Shown in pieces: positions 1-11,467 of a DNA stretch of 64,000 nucleotides. How positions within the stretch are numbered: position 1 is the first letter of the stretch; each line of letters starts with the position of its first letter. The DNA comes from Saposhnikovia divaricata (Eukaryota; Streptophyta; Magnoliopsida; Apiales; Apiaceae). The notes under the pieces are model-generated. The model was given only the letters and a program-made list of their open reading frames with translations. It was not told the origin of the DNA and did no database searches. The stretch is from positions 17,131,001 to 17,195,000 of the forward strand of contig CM071596.1 of the NCBI GenBank assembly GCA_036435485.1, written 5' to 3'. The position numbers were made by a program, and so were the translations under genes.

Positions 1-1791
1 TGTAGCTCCAGCATTAATCAATCCAAATGGCATGCATACATAACAATAGAGACCTCTATCCGTAATAAAAGAAGTATGCTCCTGATCAGGTTCATACATA
101 GGAATCTGATTGTAACCTGAATATGCATCCATGAAGCTGAGTAGGGCATGTCCAGCTGTTGCATCCACTAGCTGATCAATTCGTGGTAATGGGAAGCTGT
201 CCTTTGGGCATGCCTTATTGAGATCTGCGAAGTCCACACAATTCCTCCATTTCCCATTGGGCTTCTTTACCAAGACAGGATTTGCTAACCATACAGGATA
301 GAAAGATTCTTTGACCAAACCTGCATCCAGCAACCTATCCACTTCTTCCTTCAATTCTTGAGCTCTCTCTCCACTAACCGGTCTTCGCTTCTGTCTCACA
401 CCTTTCTTCTCTGGATCAACATTTAATTTATGACACATGACCTTTGGATCTATTCCTTCCATATCTGCGTGGCACCAAGCAAAGACATCCAGGTTCTTGC
501 TCAAGAAAGTAACAAGAGATTCCTTCAAAGTTGGTTCTAGTTGAGCTCCAATCTTCAACACCTTTGTACCATCCTTATCATTTATCTTTACATCCAAAGT
601 CTCACCAGCCGACCCAGCTTTAACCACTATTTCTAGTATTCGAGGATCCAAATCTATATCCATCTCTGTTACCAAGTCTTCTTGAGGTTCCTCAACAATA
701 GGTGGTATATACGCTTCATGCATGACATTCCTTCTCTTAGATACTGGCTGACTGTCTTTATTGCTCCCATTGTGCTTCATTTTCCGAGAATTTTCAACAT
801 CCAATTCCTCTTCCATACACACATCACCATCATTGCCCATAAGGGGTGCACTTTCTATCAACAAATAAGGGGTATCTGGTCCCTGAAAAACTGGAATCTC
901 AGCATGAGGTTCCTCTTCTGTAACCTCTTCAATTCTTACTGCTCTGCAGGATGCTGACACAAAACCCGCTAATGGCTGACTTCGTAGATAAACTACTATG
1001 TTGTCTGGATTCTTCCCTGGAAAGTCATCAGGAACCTTATCCATTGGTTCAGGTAACTTAGCAGCCTTAGCAGCATGTTGCAAAGCTTTAGTATAACATT
1101 CCCTAGACTCATACTGGCATCCTCGAACTACACCAATACCACTTGGCATTGGAAACTTCATAGTCAAATGATAAATTGAGGTTATCACCCTCATCTCCTT
1201 TAGAATTGGTCTCCCGAGGATAGCATTATAGTTCATGTTGTCCTCTATAATAATAAATTCTGCTAACTGTGTAATGCAGCAAGGTTTATCACCTAGAGTA
1301 ACTGGCAAACGAATCTTACCTTTGATGGGGACCTGGTTGTTGGTGAAACCATACAAGGTGTCCTTCGTTGGAGTTAGATCCTTATCCAGAAAATGCATCT
1401 TCTTGAAAGCTGAGTAGGATAACAAATTCACAGAGCTTCCATTATCCACTAACACTCTATGAACCTCATATGATCCAATTCCTGCCTCAATTACCAAAGC
1501 ATCAGTGTGGGGATGATGTACCCAAGAAGCATCCTCTTCAATGAAGGTGATGTCTGCATCTTCCCCTTCGAACAATCTGGGAGACCTCTGCGATAGATTG
1601 CAAACATTAGTCAAAGGACATTCTTTAGCTTCACGAGTGTACCTTTCCATGGAGTTTCTGCTATTTCCTCCAATGTGGGGTCCTCCAATAATAGTACGTA
1701 TACATCCAGCTTTAGGTGGTCCTTCCATCAACACAGGTTCTGGTGCTTTCTGCGTTTTCTCCTCTATATACTTCTTTTCTTCCTGAGCTAA
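1..1791 (-). pseudogene. Gypsy-A pol fragment: aspartic protease and N-terminal reverse transcriptase
   Basis: Minus-strand reading frame continuing the gag frame after one TGA at 1792-1794 and open to the window edge. Seen in it: a retropepsin-type active site LVDNGSSVNLL around 1430-1450, then ILGRP near 1220, the pre-RT linker (DVFAWCHADM, KLNVDPEKK) and RT blocks PNGKWRNCVDFADLN, FMDAYSGYNQI and MPFGLINAGA close to position 1. In Ty3/gypsy elements the protease matures the polyprotein and RT copies the RNA. The YVDD catalytic block and everything after it lie outside the window. Confidence 0.85.
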
Positions 1792-2300
1792 TCATTCAGT
1801 TAACTGCCCTTGCCTGATTATAATTTCAATTAAATCCCTCAGATGGAGACAGTCTGCAGTATTATGCCCATTGTTGTCATGAAAATCACAGTATGGACGT
1901 TCGTTCTTATTCCCCGGAGGACCATTCCTGATGGGCTTTCTAAACCATGAAGACTTTTCATTCACCACGTAGATATGATCAATCGGAGCAACCAGAGGGG
2001 TGAAAGTTTCATAAACAGGTCGCTCTCGTTTGTTATTATATGAAGCTTGTGGCGGGACTTGATTCATTGCAGATCTAGCAAGATTCACGACTTCAACCTC
2101 AGGCTTTACATGGGATGTACGATTGACCACCTTCTTATTGTCACGATTATTAGGGCTTCTGGGTCTTGACCTCTTGTTTCCTGACCATCCACCTTGCCTT
2201 TCAAAATCTTGATCCTTCTTCAAATTAGCTAGAGATTCTTCCACCAAACGAAAAGATTCTGCTTGAGAATAGAAATCCGCCAGCGTCTCTGATACCATCT
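1792..2300 (-). pseudogene. Gypsy-A gag, C-terminal part with zinc-knuckle-like motif
   Basis: Continuation of gag after the inserted solo LTR: it resumes at EMVSETLADFYSQAES, contains a basic stretch (NKRSRPRSPNN) and a CDFHDNNGHNTADC motif with Cys and His spacing like the nucleocapsid finger of Tat-type gags. It ends at an in-frame TGA (1792-1794), after which the same frame carries on into protease, so the stop looks like decay and not a normal gene end. The open frame shown upstream of 2300 is solo-LTR sequence and not gag. Confidence 0.8.
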
Positions 2301-2852
2301 CGTAACGCCCCCAAATCCAGTACGAGGAATTTGGGTCGTCACATCTCCATCCATTCTCTGATAGCAATACCTATTCACAATATTATCTACTACTACTACT
2401 ACAATAAGAGTAGTCTACACACATCTAACTCCACGGGTTATAGCCTTAGAACTTTCACATACATTACCAAAATCATTACAACATCAGAGTACTTTTCAGA
2501 ATCTCATTCCAATGTCTACATAAGGTTGATACAAAACACCCTGATATAATACATAATCATTTCTACATCGAGTTTGCTTGACATTATTTACCAATTTTGC
2601 TAGCTTAACCTCAAAATCGGAGCCTTCCTTCTACTATGCTGCATTAGTTGCAGGACCTTTCCCCTTGTCTCGATATGGTTGGTACGATCCACTCGCACCG
2701 TCTCCTCTTCTCGTTGCTTTATTAGATTAACAACATAGAAAACATATAGCAAGAATGAGCCAAAGAATGCTCAAGAAAATTATAGATACCAGATTAAACA
2801 ACAACGACTCGCTAAAAATACTTTTACCACTTTATAAAAAGAAACTTCTCCA

Positions 2853-2854
<2 letters not shown>

Positions 2855-2884
<30 letters not shown>
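2855..2884. repeat. (TA)n microsatellite
   Basis: About 15 uninterrupted TA units within the solo LTR at 2301-5540. Confidence 0.95.
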
Positions 2885-2886
<2 letters not shown>

Positions 2887-3399
2887 CAACTCGGAAGTTT
2901 TTATCAATATTGAAATACTACTCACATGAAGGAATAAATACATCTCAACAACTCCTAAAAGTACTACTCGAATATAATTCAGTAACTCCTCAGAACTGTT
3001 AAATTGATTTGAATAAATATAATTTAACAACTGCCCGGATCAACACCCTAGTTAACAGAACCACAAAGGCATTGGTTAATAGTTAGGGTATCGATGATTG
3101 GACTTCCTCAAACGCCTCCTCAAGTAATGGATGATCAGTCCATTGTCCCGCCTCGTTTTCTATCGATAGAAGGATGAGCCAACATCTCGAACACACTCTA
3201 AACTCCTCAGGTTGAGCCGGTGCGTTACTCCGATCACTTACATTAATTATTATGCTGGGCCGGGCGTTACTCTGGTCTCTTATGCCGCTCCAGTCCAAAA
3301 TACAAGATATCAAAAATAATAGACAACCTTTAATAGTACTCATCTTAGATGCCACGTGTAATACCACGTGCACCTCAACTTACTATTTTAGATAATACT

Positions 3400-3665
3400 A
3401 TTACTATTAGAATATAATCCTCAAAGATATTTCGTACCTAATAATATTTAATCACATAAACAATTATTTATGATCATGGACTTTCCATCATCCAGACCAA
3501 TGCTTCATGTTAAACATTTAAACACATAAACAATTACTTTGATCATGGACTTTCCATCATCCAGACCAATGCTTCAGGTTACTACTATTATATAATATTA
3601 CTACTATTAAATATAATCCTCAAAGATATTTTTATGTAATAATAATCTTTAATCACATAAGATGA
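3400..3665. repeat. Local tandem duplication in the solo LTR
   Basis: The stretch with ATAATCCTCAAAGATATTT occurs twice (near 3413 and 3607), and the block containing CATGGACTTTCCATCATCC occurs twice (near 3476 and 3545), so two short tandem duplications overlap here. Non-coding. Confidence 0.8.
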
Positions 3666-5540
3666 ATACGCCTCATAAGATAATATCTCCTTCCTTCTTC
3701 GAGTGCAGAAAATGCACCTCGTCATTCGTCCCAACAAGATATGGACCAACTTCGTATCTTCTACTATCTTCTTATAGTATCCAGGTAACAACAATCAATA
3801 ATATATATGTATTTAAATCGCATGTGTAAAAGTCCGGAAGTAAATCAGTAGACAAAATATTTTTAGTTCAAAATACCTCTACTCCGAACGATAGAGTAAG
3901 AGTTAATATACTTGCCTGATACTCTGGATGTAGCTGGGGCTCCTGACGATGTCCGACAATCTAAACAAGTCAAGAAAATATGCGATTAATCCTCTATACG
4001 ATCCACTTATAACTCAACGCTTAGACAATGTAAGCGAATCACAAATAAGGTACTAAGGGGTCCCTTCAGACTCATACTAAGTCCATGTTAATCGACAAAC
4101 ACCTTAGTCGTAAGTTTAATCCGAAACTGCTCCTCAAATTCAAGTTATACTTAACCATTTATAAGCTCGTTCTTTACACCAATATGTTGTCTTGATAATT
4201 CTTAACAAGTCTCGTGTTTTAGTCGACTCGTAATTCCTCTTTTAACTTAGCCAAAACGGATGGTCAAAGTAGCAACTCTAGAGTTGACTTTCCTGAAAAT
4301 TACTATTCCTTAACTCGCACTCCAACACTTTTAATAAATCACTGGAAGCGTATTTAAATACAAAACTACTTATAAAATCTTATTTGGTATTTGTAATATT
4401 TATCATAAAAATATTGATTCGAAAACACGGGTCTAGATAGGTGAAATGTATTTTCGAAGTTCAGTCAACTGCGGATTTTTACTATTTGCACCTCTTTCAC
4501 TAAAACGTTCATAACTCGATAACCGTTAACCCAAATGATGTACCGTTTTCGCGTGCACGATCTAGAGAATGTCTATAAGGTATCCAACTCAAAATTTGTC
4601 TTTGGTCAGAAGACTCATTTTCCAGATTATACCAAAACAGTGCAGTAGCTATGTAGTGAATTTAATGGTCTTCCTTAGGGGTTTTCAACTTGCACAACCT
4701 CGGCTTACGCATTTTTATAAAATCGGAAAATAATCATTTTGACTCGAAACCTTCAAACACTTCTTGATAACTGTCCTTATCATTTTATTACCAAATTTCA
4801 CATTTTAATTCGACTTTTAAGGGTCTCGAACTTAGCATCAAAGTGGTTACATTTCTGCGATAAAACCTTTCGAACCGCTTTCACTAAAACTAGAATAATT
4901 CTTAAACCTTAAATTCTTTTAATGCGATTCTTGCGGCCATGCAAACTAGACAACCATATCTTTCTAATCATATGCAGTGGTGATACTAAAAGTCATTTTA
5001 ATGATTCGGGTGTTAACTGTTTTTAAGGCATAAAGAAATTTCGCCATTACGACGGCTATAACTCGAACATTTGCATTTGTCACAACACAACCAAGCCACA
5101 CCGGGCATACCATACATCCACAACATCAAAAATCATCTGTTATAACCCTCTAACTGTAGTGGTGAGGTTCAAACCCACCAATCATTATTTTACATATCAA
5201 AACAAAGACAAACAATCACTAATCCCACTAACATGAATCATTCTTACACTAACTCAAAACTAAGCATAAAACTCATAATATAACAAAGTAAGGTTGAGGT
5301 TTATACCTTCCTTGATGTCTTAACAACACTAATAAAGCTTGATGATATTCCGATCGCGTTTACATACACTTATTTACATCGTTAATCACTAATATAACCT
5401 CGAAATATCCATTTTCTATCCCGTACATAGGGTGACATGAAAAATTTTCCTAGTCCCCAAAATCACTATTCATCCATGCAAATCACTATTCATCCCTCAA
5501 ATGAAAATTTTTCTCAAGTACAGAAATTTGGGTTATTACA

Positions 5541-6638
5541 CTTTCCTTGCAAATCTTTCCAGAAATCAGAACCTCTTTTGACTCCAGCAATTAAGAAATT
5601 CTTCAGAGTCTCCTCAGATGCTTTCCTAACTTTTGGAACCTCTGCATTAAACCTCTTGAAATATTCTGTCAACGTCTCATTAGGTCTCTGCTTGATGTTG
5701 GCTAAGGTGTTGGTTGGTGGTGCAAACGCGACAGATGCCCTGAACTGGGTAACAAAAAGCTTTCCCATACTTTCCCAAGAACCAATAGAATCAGCATGTA
5801 ACCTTTTAAACCATTGATGAGCACCGCCCTGCAGAGTTGCAGCTAGTAACCTACATCTAGTAGTTTCCTTCACTTGATAAACATCCATCTCTGTGTCGAA
5901 ACGACTTAAATATTCGATTGGGTTAGTGGTTCCATCGAACTTCAACTCATTCGAAGGCCTATAAGATCTAGGTAAAGCTGACTTTCGAACCTTCTTGGTA
6001 AAAGGAGAAGAAGTTATAGGTTTAGCAGCAAGATACTTTTCATCTCTGAGTTGAACTAATATTTTCTTAACGTCTTCAGCCGTTACTTCTCCAGTAGCTT
6101 TTGCCATTGTCTTCCTACTTGTTCATTCATCCTCGTGCGACTCTGCAGTACTAGATTCCTTCGTGGTTTCTTCTGAATCCGTTTCATCGTCCTCGATTAT
6201 CTCAATAGATGGCTCCTTGTTTTTCTTCTTCTTCTGAGAGAAACCTCCTGTTTTAGTCTTTTTCTTTCCCTTGGACTCAGTATGAACTTGGGATTGCACC
6301 TTCTTAGTAAGAGTTTTATTCTTCTCAGGGTTCCCTTGTTCTTCATCATCTCCTCTCTGGTTTGATATCTCCTCTTCCTCTTCGGCTTCTTCCTTAAGTT
6401 CAGGTTCCTTTTCTTCGAAATTCAACTGCTTCGGAGTAATCTTCGATTTCTTCCCCTTCTTGGCCTTCTTTTTCTTCCTGCTTGAAGCCTGCTCTAGGGT
6501 CGACAATCGTCCGTCAAGGGATTTTATGGCCTCAAGAATATCTGCTGGGGTAACCTTCTTCGCCTGATGAGTCTGATCATCATCGTTGGGTGTTTTCTCC
6601 ACAGAATGGGTTGCTTCGCTATCTGAATTGCCTGCCAT
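5541..6638 (-). pseudogene. Gypsy-A gag, N-terminal part and gag core
   Basis: Starts at the ATG at 6638 (MAGNSDSEATHS), 26 bp inside the PBS. The first 171 codons are highly charged, with a lysine block (SRKKKKAKKGKKSK) and long Glu/Lys runs. A TGA at 6123-6125 interrupts the frame five codons before MAKATGEVTAEDV, and the same frame then gives the Retrotrans_gag core (EYLSRFDTEMDVYQV, HQWFKRL, NETLTEYFKRFNAE, GSDFWKDLQGK) up to the solo-LTR junction at 5541. Gag forms the virus-like particle in this family. The stop and the insertion disable it. Confidence 0.85.
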
Positions 6639-6663
6639 CTTTCCACTCTTAAGATGTTAACTT

Positions 6664-6682
6664 GCCTTCCTTCTAGCGTCAA
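6664..6682 (-). other. Gypsy-A primer-binding site
   Basis: Minus strand TTGACGCTAGAAGGAAGGC directly after the LTR end CATCAACA. The position and likeness to the Gypsy-B site (TTGGCGCTAGAAGGAGGGC) support a tRNA primer-binding site for minus-strand DNA synthesis. Which tRNA was not determined. Confidence 0.65.
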
Positions 6683-7573
6683 TGTTGATGAGTGGATTTC
6701 GTAACAACTTTTGTAAGATTTTCGGTGAGTTGTAAAGGCTAACGATCAACTGTTCAATGGAGGATTTAGGTTGTGTTTGTGGGGGTGAGCTGAGCTTGAG
6801 GGTGTCTCCAATAATCTCAGGTGCCTTTAGAGAAAATTAGAGAGCTTGATTCGTCCTCCCACCCTCAAGGTGCCTACGTATACTTTATATAGGAATCAAG
6901 CTCACGTAGTTCTAATGCGAAGCTAATTCTGCTGGAATAGCTGTATTCGATTGTCTAGTTCGTGTTGGACTCAGGTTCCTTTAGAGTCTTTCACGAACAG
7001 GTTGGCTAAGTAGAGTAGAACTCAAGTTCGTACCCTACTATAATTCTCTCGTCAATTAGAGGCATTCTAGGATCAACTGCGCCCTAGAATTACACTCCAA
7101 TAATAATTCGATATCTGATCTAGATGGCTTCTAGATCTTTCTGTCGGTTACTCTTAGGAACCTGTTGCTCAGGAACCTATATCTCAGGAGCCTGTTTCTC
7201 AGGAACCTCCTTATTTCGGGACCTATTGCTCAGGAACCTCCTTTTAGGTATTTATACCTGCACAAATAACAAACATGTTAGGCTGGATAACTCGTCTGAT
7301 GTCTTCATATGCTCTTGACGCTCTCCGTGGCTATTACTATGCTAATTCGGACTCTTCTGCTAGGAGGAACCTGGTCCTTTAATAATCTGCTCAGCTTCCT
7401 GACCTTCGGGAACCTTCTGATATTCATAGTTTCTTGGTCATTTCTCTGTTTGACGCTCATTTCTTCATATCTGATCTTCGTAGCTCATACTAAATCTATC
7501 TTTTTGCTTGTATGGATTGAACCCTATAGCTTAATGAACCTAAATTCAGCCCATGGTGACTTTGGGCACAACA
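6683..7573 (-). repeat. Gypsy-A 5' LTR
   Basis: 891 bp bounded by TG and CA. In sense (minus) it starts TGTTGTGCCCAAAG at 7573 and ends CATCAACA at 6683. A TATA box (minus TATATAAAG) lies at about 6882-6892, so U3 is roughly 7573-6893 and R-U5 the rest. U3 holds a small minisatellite (about 7148-7250) of AGGAACCT..CTC units. The second LTR needed to confirm the ends lies outside the window; the boundary at 7573 is inferred from TG..CA alone. Confidence 0.7.
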
Positions 7574-8388
7574 AATGGTACCATGTAGAAGCCAAAAATA
7601 TTGGATCGTACCGTATGAAAAAGTCAATTGTATAGTGGTACCATTAAAAATAATCTAACGTCTGACTAACGTTTGCTTGACAGAATGGTATAAAATGGAT
7701 AAAGCCAAAAGTACAGTGGTGCCACTTGGAAGTCAAAAATGTTGGATGGTACCAAATGAAAAAGCCAATTATACAGTGGTACCGTTTGGAATATCCCTAA
7801 AAAAAATAATGTAATAGATGATCTATGGATTAGTTTTTATCTATTTATTTTTTATAATTTTTTGACGATAAATCGTACATATTTGAGAACATATCTATTT
7901 ATTTTAATAAAAGGATGTCATTTCATATAAGATAAATTAATACTCATTTTTAAATCAGCATTGTTTGAATTAGCATCTGGGACCTCGTAGTACCAACATA
8001 AATATTTTCCATCATTCACTTAAAATGAATCGTTTTTTTAACAATGGATCTATTAGAGGAGAATCGAACCCATTAAATTAGAACTTGTAAGTTTGTAAAC
8101 GTTATTTTTAAGAAATTTTGAATTAGTCAAGTACAATATCATTTAGGATATAATGTAGAAAGTTGAATAAAACATTTTCCAATTTCACTCCAATTCAAAA
8201 TGTTCGAATTATAATTTCATTTCAAATTAATCCAAAATATAGAAACAAAAAATCTTATAATTTTTATTAATTTAAAAATATTAAATAATACAATTTTTAA
8301 AAAATTGACTCGACTCGATTCGATTCGCAAAGCTAAAAAATTCCGACTCACAACTACGGGCTACGGCTAACCTTGGCAGACTGACACC
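7574..8388. other. Intergenic, short tandem repeats, no gene
   Basis: 7574-7790 contains imperfect repeats of about 63 bp carrying CAGTGGTACC, GTTGGATGGTACCA and GAAAAAGCCAATTAT. The rest to 8388 is AT-rich with no long ORF and no element boundary that I can recognise. This is the outer flank of Gypsy-A. Confidence 0.6.
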
Positions 8389-8640
8389 TAGGGGTGTAAC
8401 TTAAACTGAACCAGCTCGAACTCGACTCGAGCTCGACTCGAAAAAGTGGGTTCGACTCGGCTCGAACTCGTTATCGAGCTCAAGTTCGAATACGTTTTCG
8501 GGCTCGATAAAAAACTCGACTCGAGTCGAGCCAAGTTTTTTTGAGCTCGACTCGAGCTTGACTAGATGAACTCGAATTCGACTAGGCATGAACTCGATTT
8601 TTTCTTTTAATTTTTCTTTAAAATTAGTCATGTGTTTCTT
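8389..8640. mobile_element. Possible non-autonomous hAT-like end (CTCGA-rich)
   Basis: Begins TAGGGGTGTAAC and is packed with GAACTCGACTCGAGCTCG-type direct and inverted copies, the pattern of hAT subterminal repeats next to a TAGGGGTGT terminus. The opposite terminus and an 8-bp duplication were not found, so it may be a broken end. The ORF across it (minus, 8631-8401) is only the repeat in translation. Confidence 0.35.
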
Positions 8641-10783
8641 ATTTTACGTGTCATCACTTAACCATTTATGAAAGTTACTTTTTAAACTTAACTTGATATT
8701 TTTAAACTACATTATCCAAAAATTTTACAATTAAATATGATATACGCATATAATTTATCCAAAATTTAATAAGTTTTGAGTTACGATTTATATAGTACTA
8801 GCTTATAGCCAGCGCAAATTATGGGTTACTTTTAAATATTGCTAAAATTATATGATTAAACAAAATAGAACATTATAGTTATTATGAATATAATTTAAAT
8901 TTGCAATATTAATTAATTAATTAGAAATAATAATAATTATTTAATAAATGACATGTATTCTTTAGAATTAACAATATAAAATATTCATGTAAATTTGTTG
9001 TCGACAGTATTCGAACATTAAATCTTTAGAAAAGGAGTTTAAATATAGAATATTTCTTATTATTAGATATAACGGTTATCATCTATTTACTTAATTTCTA
9101 ACAATCACTATTCTTTTAACGATTGAAATATTAAACCAAACTACAAACAATTATACCCATGTTCGCTTATTATAGTTTAGTTATAGTACATATAGATTTA
9201 TTTTAATAATTTTTCTTTATTAATTTTAGTTTTACGTTTGTTCCATATTAAATTTTTTAACTTAAATGAATACTGTTAATTTAACGTAATCTTTAAATTT
9301 ATTGTTAAACAATTTAAGAATTCAATAAATATTATTTTAAAAAATTTTCTTAAGTGTGTTACTACTACCAAAATAATACAATGTCTTATTTTAAACAGTC
9401 ATACTTTTTTTAGTCCGTAGAATGTGTTGGTGATATCTGTATTTTAATAGGTATTTTGATATTTATTATTATTAACCCATATGTCATGTTGTAAGTTTTT
9501 TTCTATACTAAGTTATTTGATTTTTGTACACCAAAAATCGTAGTATAAAGAATCGTAGTAAGAAGTGTGGGCCTACGAGAATTCTAATCGGGGTATACTT
9601 GAAAAGGTTTGAATTATTTTTAATTAATTATATGTAATTTAATTTATTTAGCAATGTGCTAATACTTTTTGGAAGATCCTAACCTACCAACTAACCAAAT
9701 AGACCATGTTTTGCCTATAATAGTATAATATAGATTTATTTTAATAATTTTTCTTTATTAATTTTAATTTTACGTATATTCCAGATTTATTTTTAACATA
9801 AATGAATACTGTTAATTTAATGTAATCTTTAAATTTATTGTTAAACATCTTAAGAATTCAATAAATATTTTTTAAAAAGTATTTCTTTTTTCAGTCCGTA
9901 AAATATGTTGGTGATTGTAACGCCCCCAAACCCACTACAAGTGGCTTCGGGTCATTACATCTCCATTTCAAATACCTGTTTTATAAACCTTCTTACCTCG
10001 CCCCACAGATCCAAGGGTCGAGTACTCGTCTCACAAGTCTACTGTCTACCATTATTATTACATACCTTATAATCCTTGAGTACAACATACTTAAACCATT
10101 ACAAAAGATGTTCTAACGGATTATACTAAGCATACATTAAGAAAGTCAACTTTTCTATTCCTTGCTCTGGACATGCTCCTTCCCCTTGCTCTTGAGATGA
10201 TTCGTTTTCTGGCTGTCCGCTTGATAAGAGCCATATTCGCCTTTGACTGTTAAAAGATTAAGATTTATAACAAAAATGAGCAAATGATTGCTCAGCAAGC
10301 TCATTACTCAAGAACAATAAAACAACACAATAATAACTTCACTGAATATAGCAACCAATCAAAAGAGATTAGAAAAAGATCAAGAAATCAATTCAATGGA
10401 GGGAACTTCAAAGATAATCTTATTAACTCTAACACTCCAGTTTCGGATAAAGATTACTGGTCTTCCAACCACTCGGTACCCCCATGGTGCGATCAACTAC
10501 CATGCCGCAAGTACCTTCCTCTTGTGATACCCCACATAGCCCGATCACGACTATAATGTGGTACCACCGAAATTTTCTGTTTGCTAGCATTAAATGGGTT
10601 ATCATTTTCAACCCTGGCAACAGTAGTGCCATTGTTATTCAAATTTTTGGATAATATACCTCGCCGAAATCACGGGTAAATGCCCTCGTTGACCAGTCTA
10701 TACAAGATTTTTCCCCGAGTACAAACACTTCACCTCAGAAAAGAATTCCTTCAATTCGAATAAAATTATGCTCAAGCCAGATC

Positions 10784-11016
10784 TGTAACACCCCAGTCCC
10801 ACATCGAGGAGATTTGGGACTTTAGTTCAGTTTATAAGGCAAAATAATACTACTAAGTGCACCAACAAATCATGATATTTTGGGGGCCTGTGGTGGGCTT
10901 GTGGATTACCCAAGTTGGTTGCATTTGGGCCAGTTTACTTTGGCTTATTTCGGATTCGATATCGGGGCTTGACCCGATTTTCGAAAAAGGCTCGGGATTT
11001 GACCCGGGTTGTCACA
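10784..11016 (+). repeat. TRIM 5' LTR
   Basis: 233 bp, TG..CA bounded, nearly identical to 11235-11467. The few differences include GGGGCTTG against GAGGCTTG near the 3' third. Confidence 0.93.
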
Positions 11017-11018
11017 TA

Positions 11019-11030
11019 TGGTATCAGAGC
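11019..11030 (+). other. TRIM primer-binding site (tRNA-iMet type)
   Basis: TGGTATCAGAGC two bases after the LTR, the standard initiator-methionine tRNA complement used by many plant LTR elements. Confidence 0.9.
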
Positions 11031-11234
11031 CGACTCTCGAAAGCTTGATTCGTCAAGTTGCCGGAGGTGGGGACACGAAGGCTGGTGGCATTATCCCACA
11101 ATGGACAGAGATCCGGAGGTGGAGACACGAAGCCAGCCGGTATTATCCCACAATGGCTAGAGAGGAACAATCTTGGACCTGTGGGATATCCGTTCATGCC
11201 TGACGAGGACGTCAGGAGTTTAAGTGGGGGAGTT

Positions 11235-11467
11235 TGTAACACCCCAATCCCACATCGAGGAGATTTGGGACTTTAGTTGAGTTTATAAGGCAAAATAATA
11301 CTACTAAGTGCACCAACAAATCATGATATTTTGGGGGCCTGTGGTGGGCTTGTGGATTACCCAAGTTGGTTGCATTTGGGCCAGTTTACTTTGGCTTATT
11401 TCGGATTCGATATCGAGGCTTGACCCGGTTTTCGAAAAAGGCTCGGGATTTGACCCGGGTTGTCACA
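11235..11467 (+). repeat. TRIM 3' LTR
   Basis: 233 bp copy of the 5' LTR, preceded by a purine-rich tract (TTTAAGTGGGGGAG) and followed by the AGATC target duplication. Confidence 0.93.

Larger units (their letters stand above)
2301..5540 (-). mobile_element. Solo LTR, Tekay/Del chromovirus-like, inserted in Gypsy-A gag
   Basis: About 3.24 kb of AT-rich sequence that interrupts gag. On the minus strand it begins TGTAATAACCCAAATTTC and ends GGATTTGGGGGCGTTACG, an LTR type seen in Tekay/Del chromoviruses and shared with the block at 9916-13968. Gag reads into it at 5541 and resumes at 2300. It has no internal domain, PBS or polypurine tract, so a solo LTR left by LTR-LTR recombination is the simplest reading. 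I see no clean 5-bp target duplication (CATCT on the left, CTTTC on the right), and the last base is G in place of A. No real gene is inside. Confidence 0.7.
1..7573 (-). mobile_element. Gypsy-A: Ty3/gypsy LTR retrotransposon, truncated by the window edge
   Basis: Minus-strand Ty3/gypsy element read from its 5' LTR (6683-7573) through a primer-binding site, gag (6638 downward), protease and the start of reverse transcriptase, where it leaves the window. The order LTR-PBS-gag-PR-RT shows this. Gag is split by a 3.2-kb solo LTR and there are in-frame stops, so this copy is dead as it stands. Its PBS (TTGACGCTAGAAGGAAGG) resembles that of Gypsy-B (TTGGCGCTAGAAGGAGGG), which suggests the same Tat-type group. 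The 3' LTR and target duplication are outside the window. Confidence 0.9.
10784..11467 (+). mobile_element. Complete TRIM (miniature LTR retrotransposon)
   Basis: 684 bp: LTR 10784-11016 (233 bp), internal 218 bp, LTR 11235-11467 (233 bp), flanked by AGATC on both sides (10779-10783 and 11468-11472). The LTRs start TGTAACACCCC and end TTGTCACA. An initiator-Met type PBS (TGGTATCAGAGC) follows the first LTR, and a purine-rich tract (AAGTGGGGGAG) precedes the second. There is no coding capacity; the family moves with enzymes supplied in trans. The internal part holds two copies of a unit around GGAGGTGG.GACACGAAG. No 5S-rRNA-like sequence is present, so it is not Cassandra. Confidence 0.95.
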
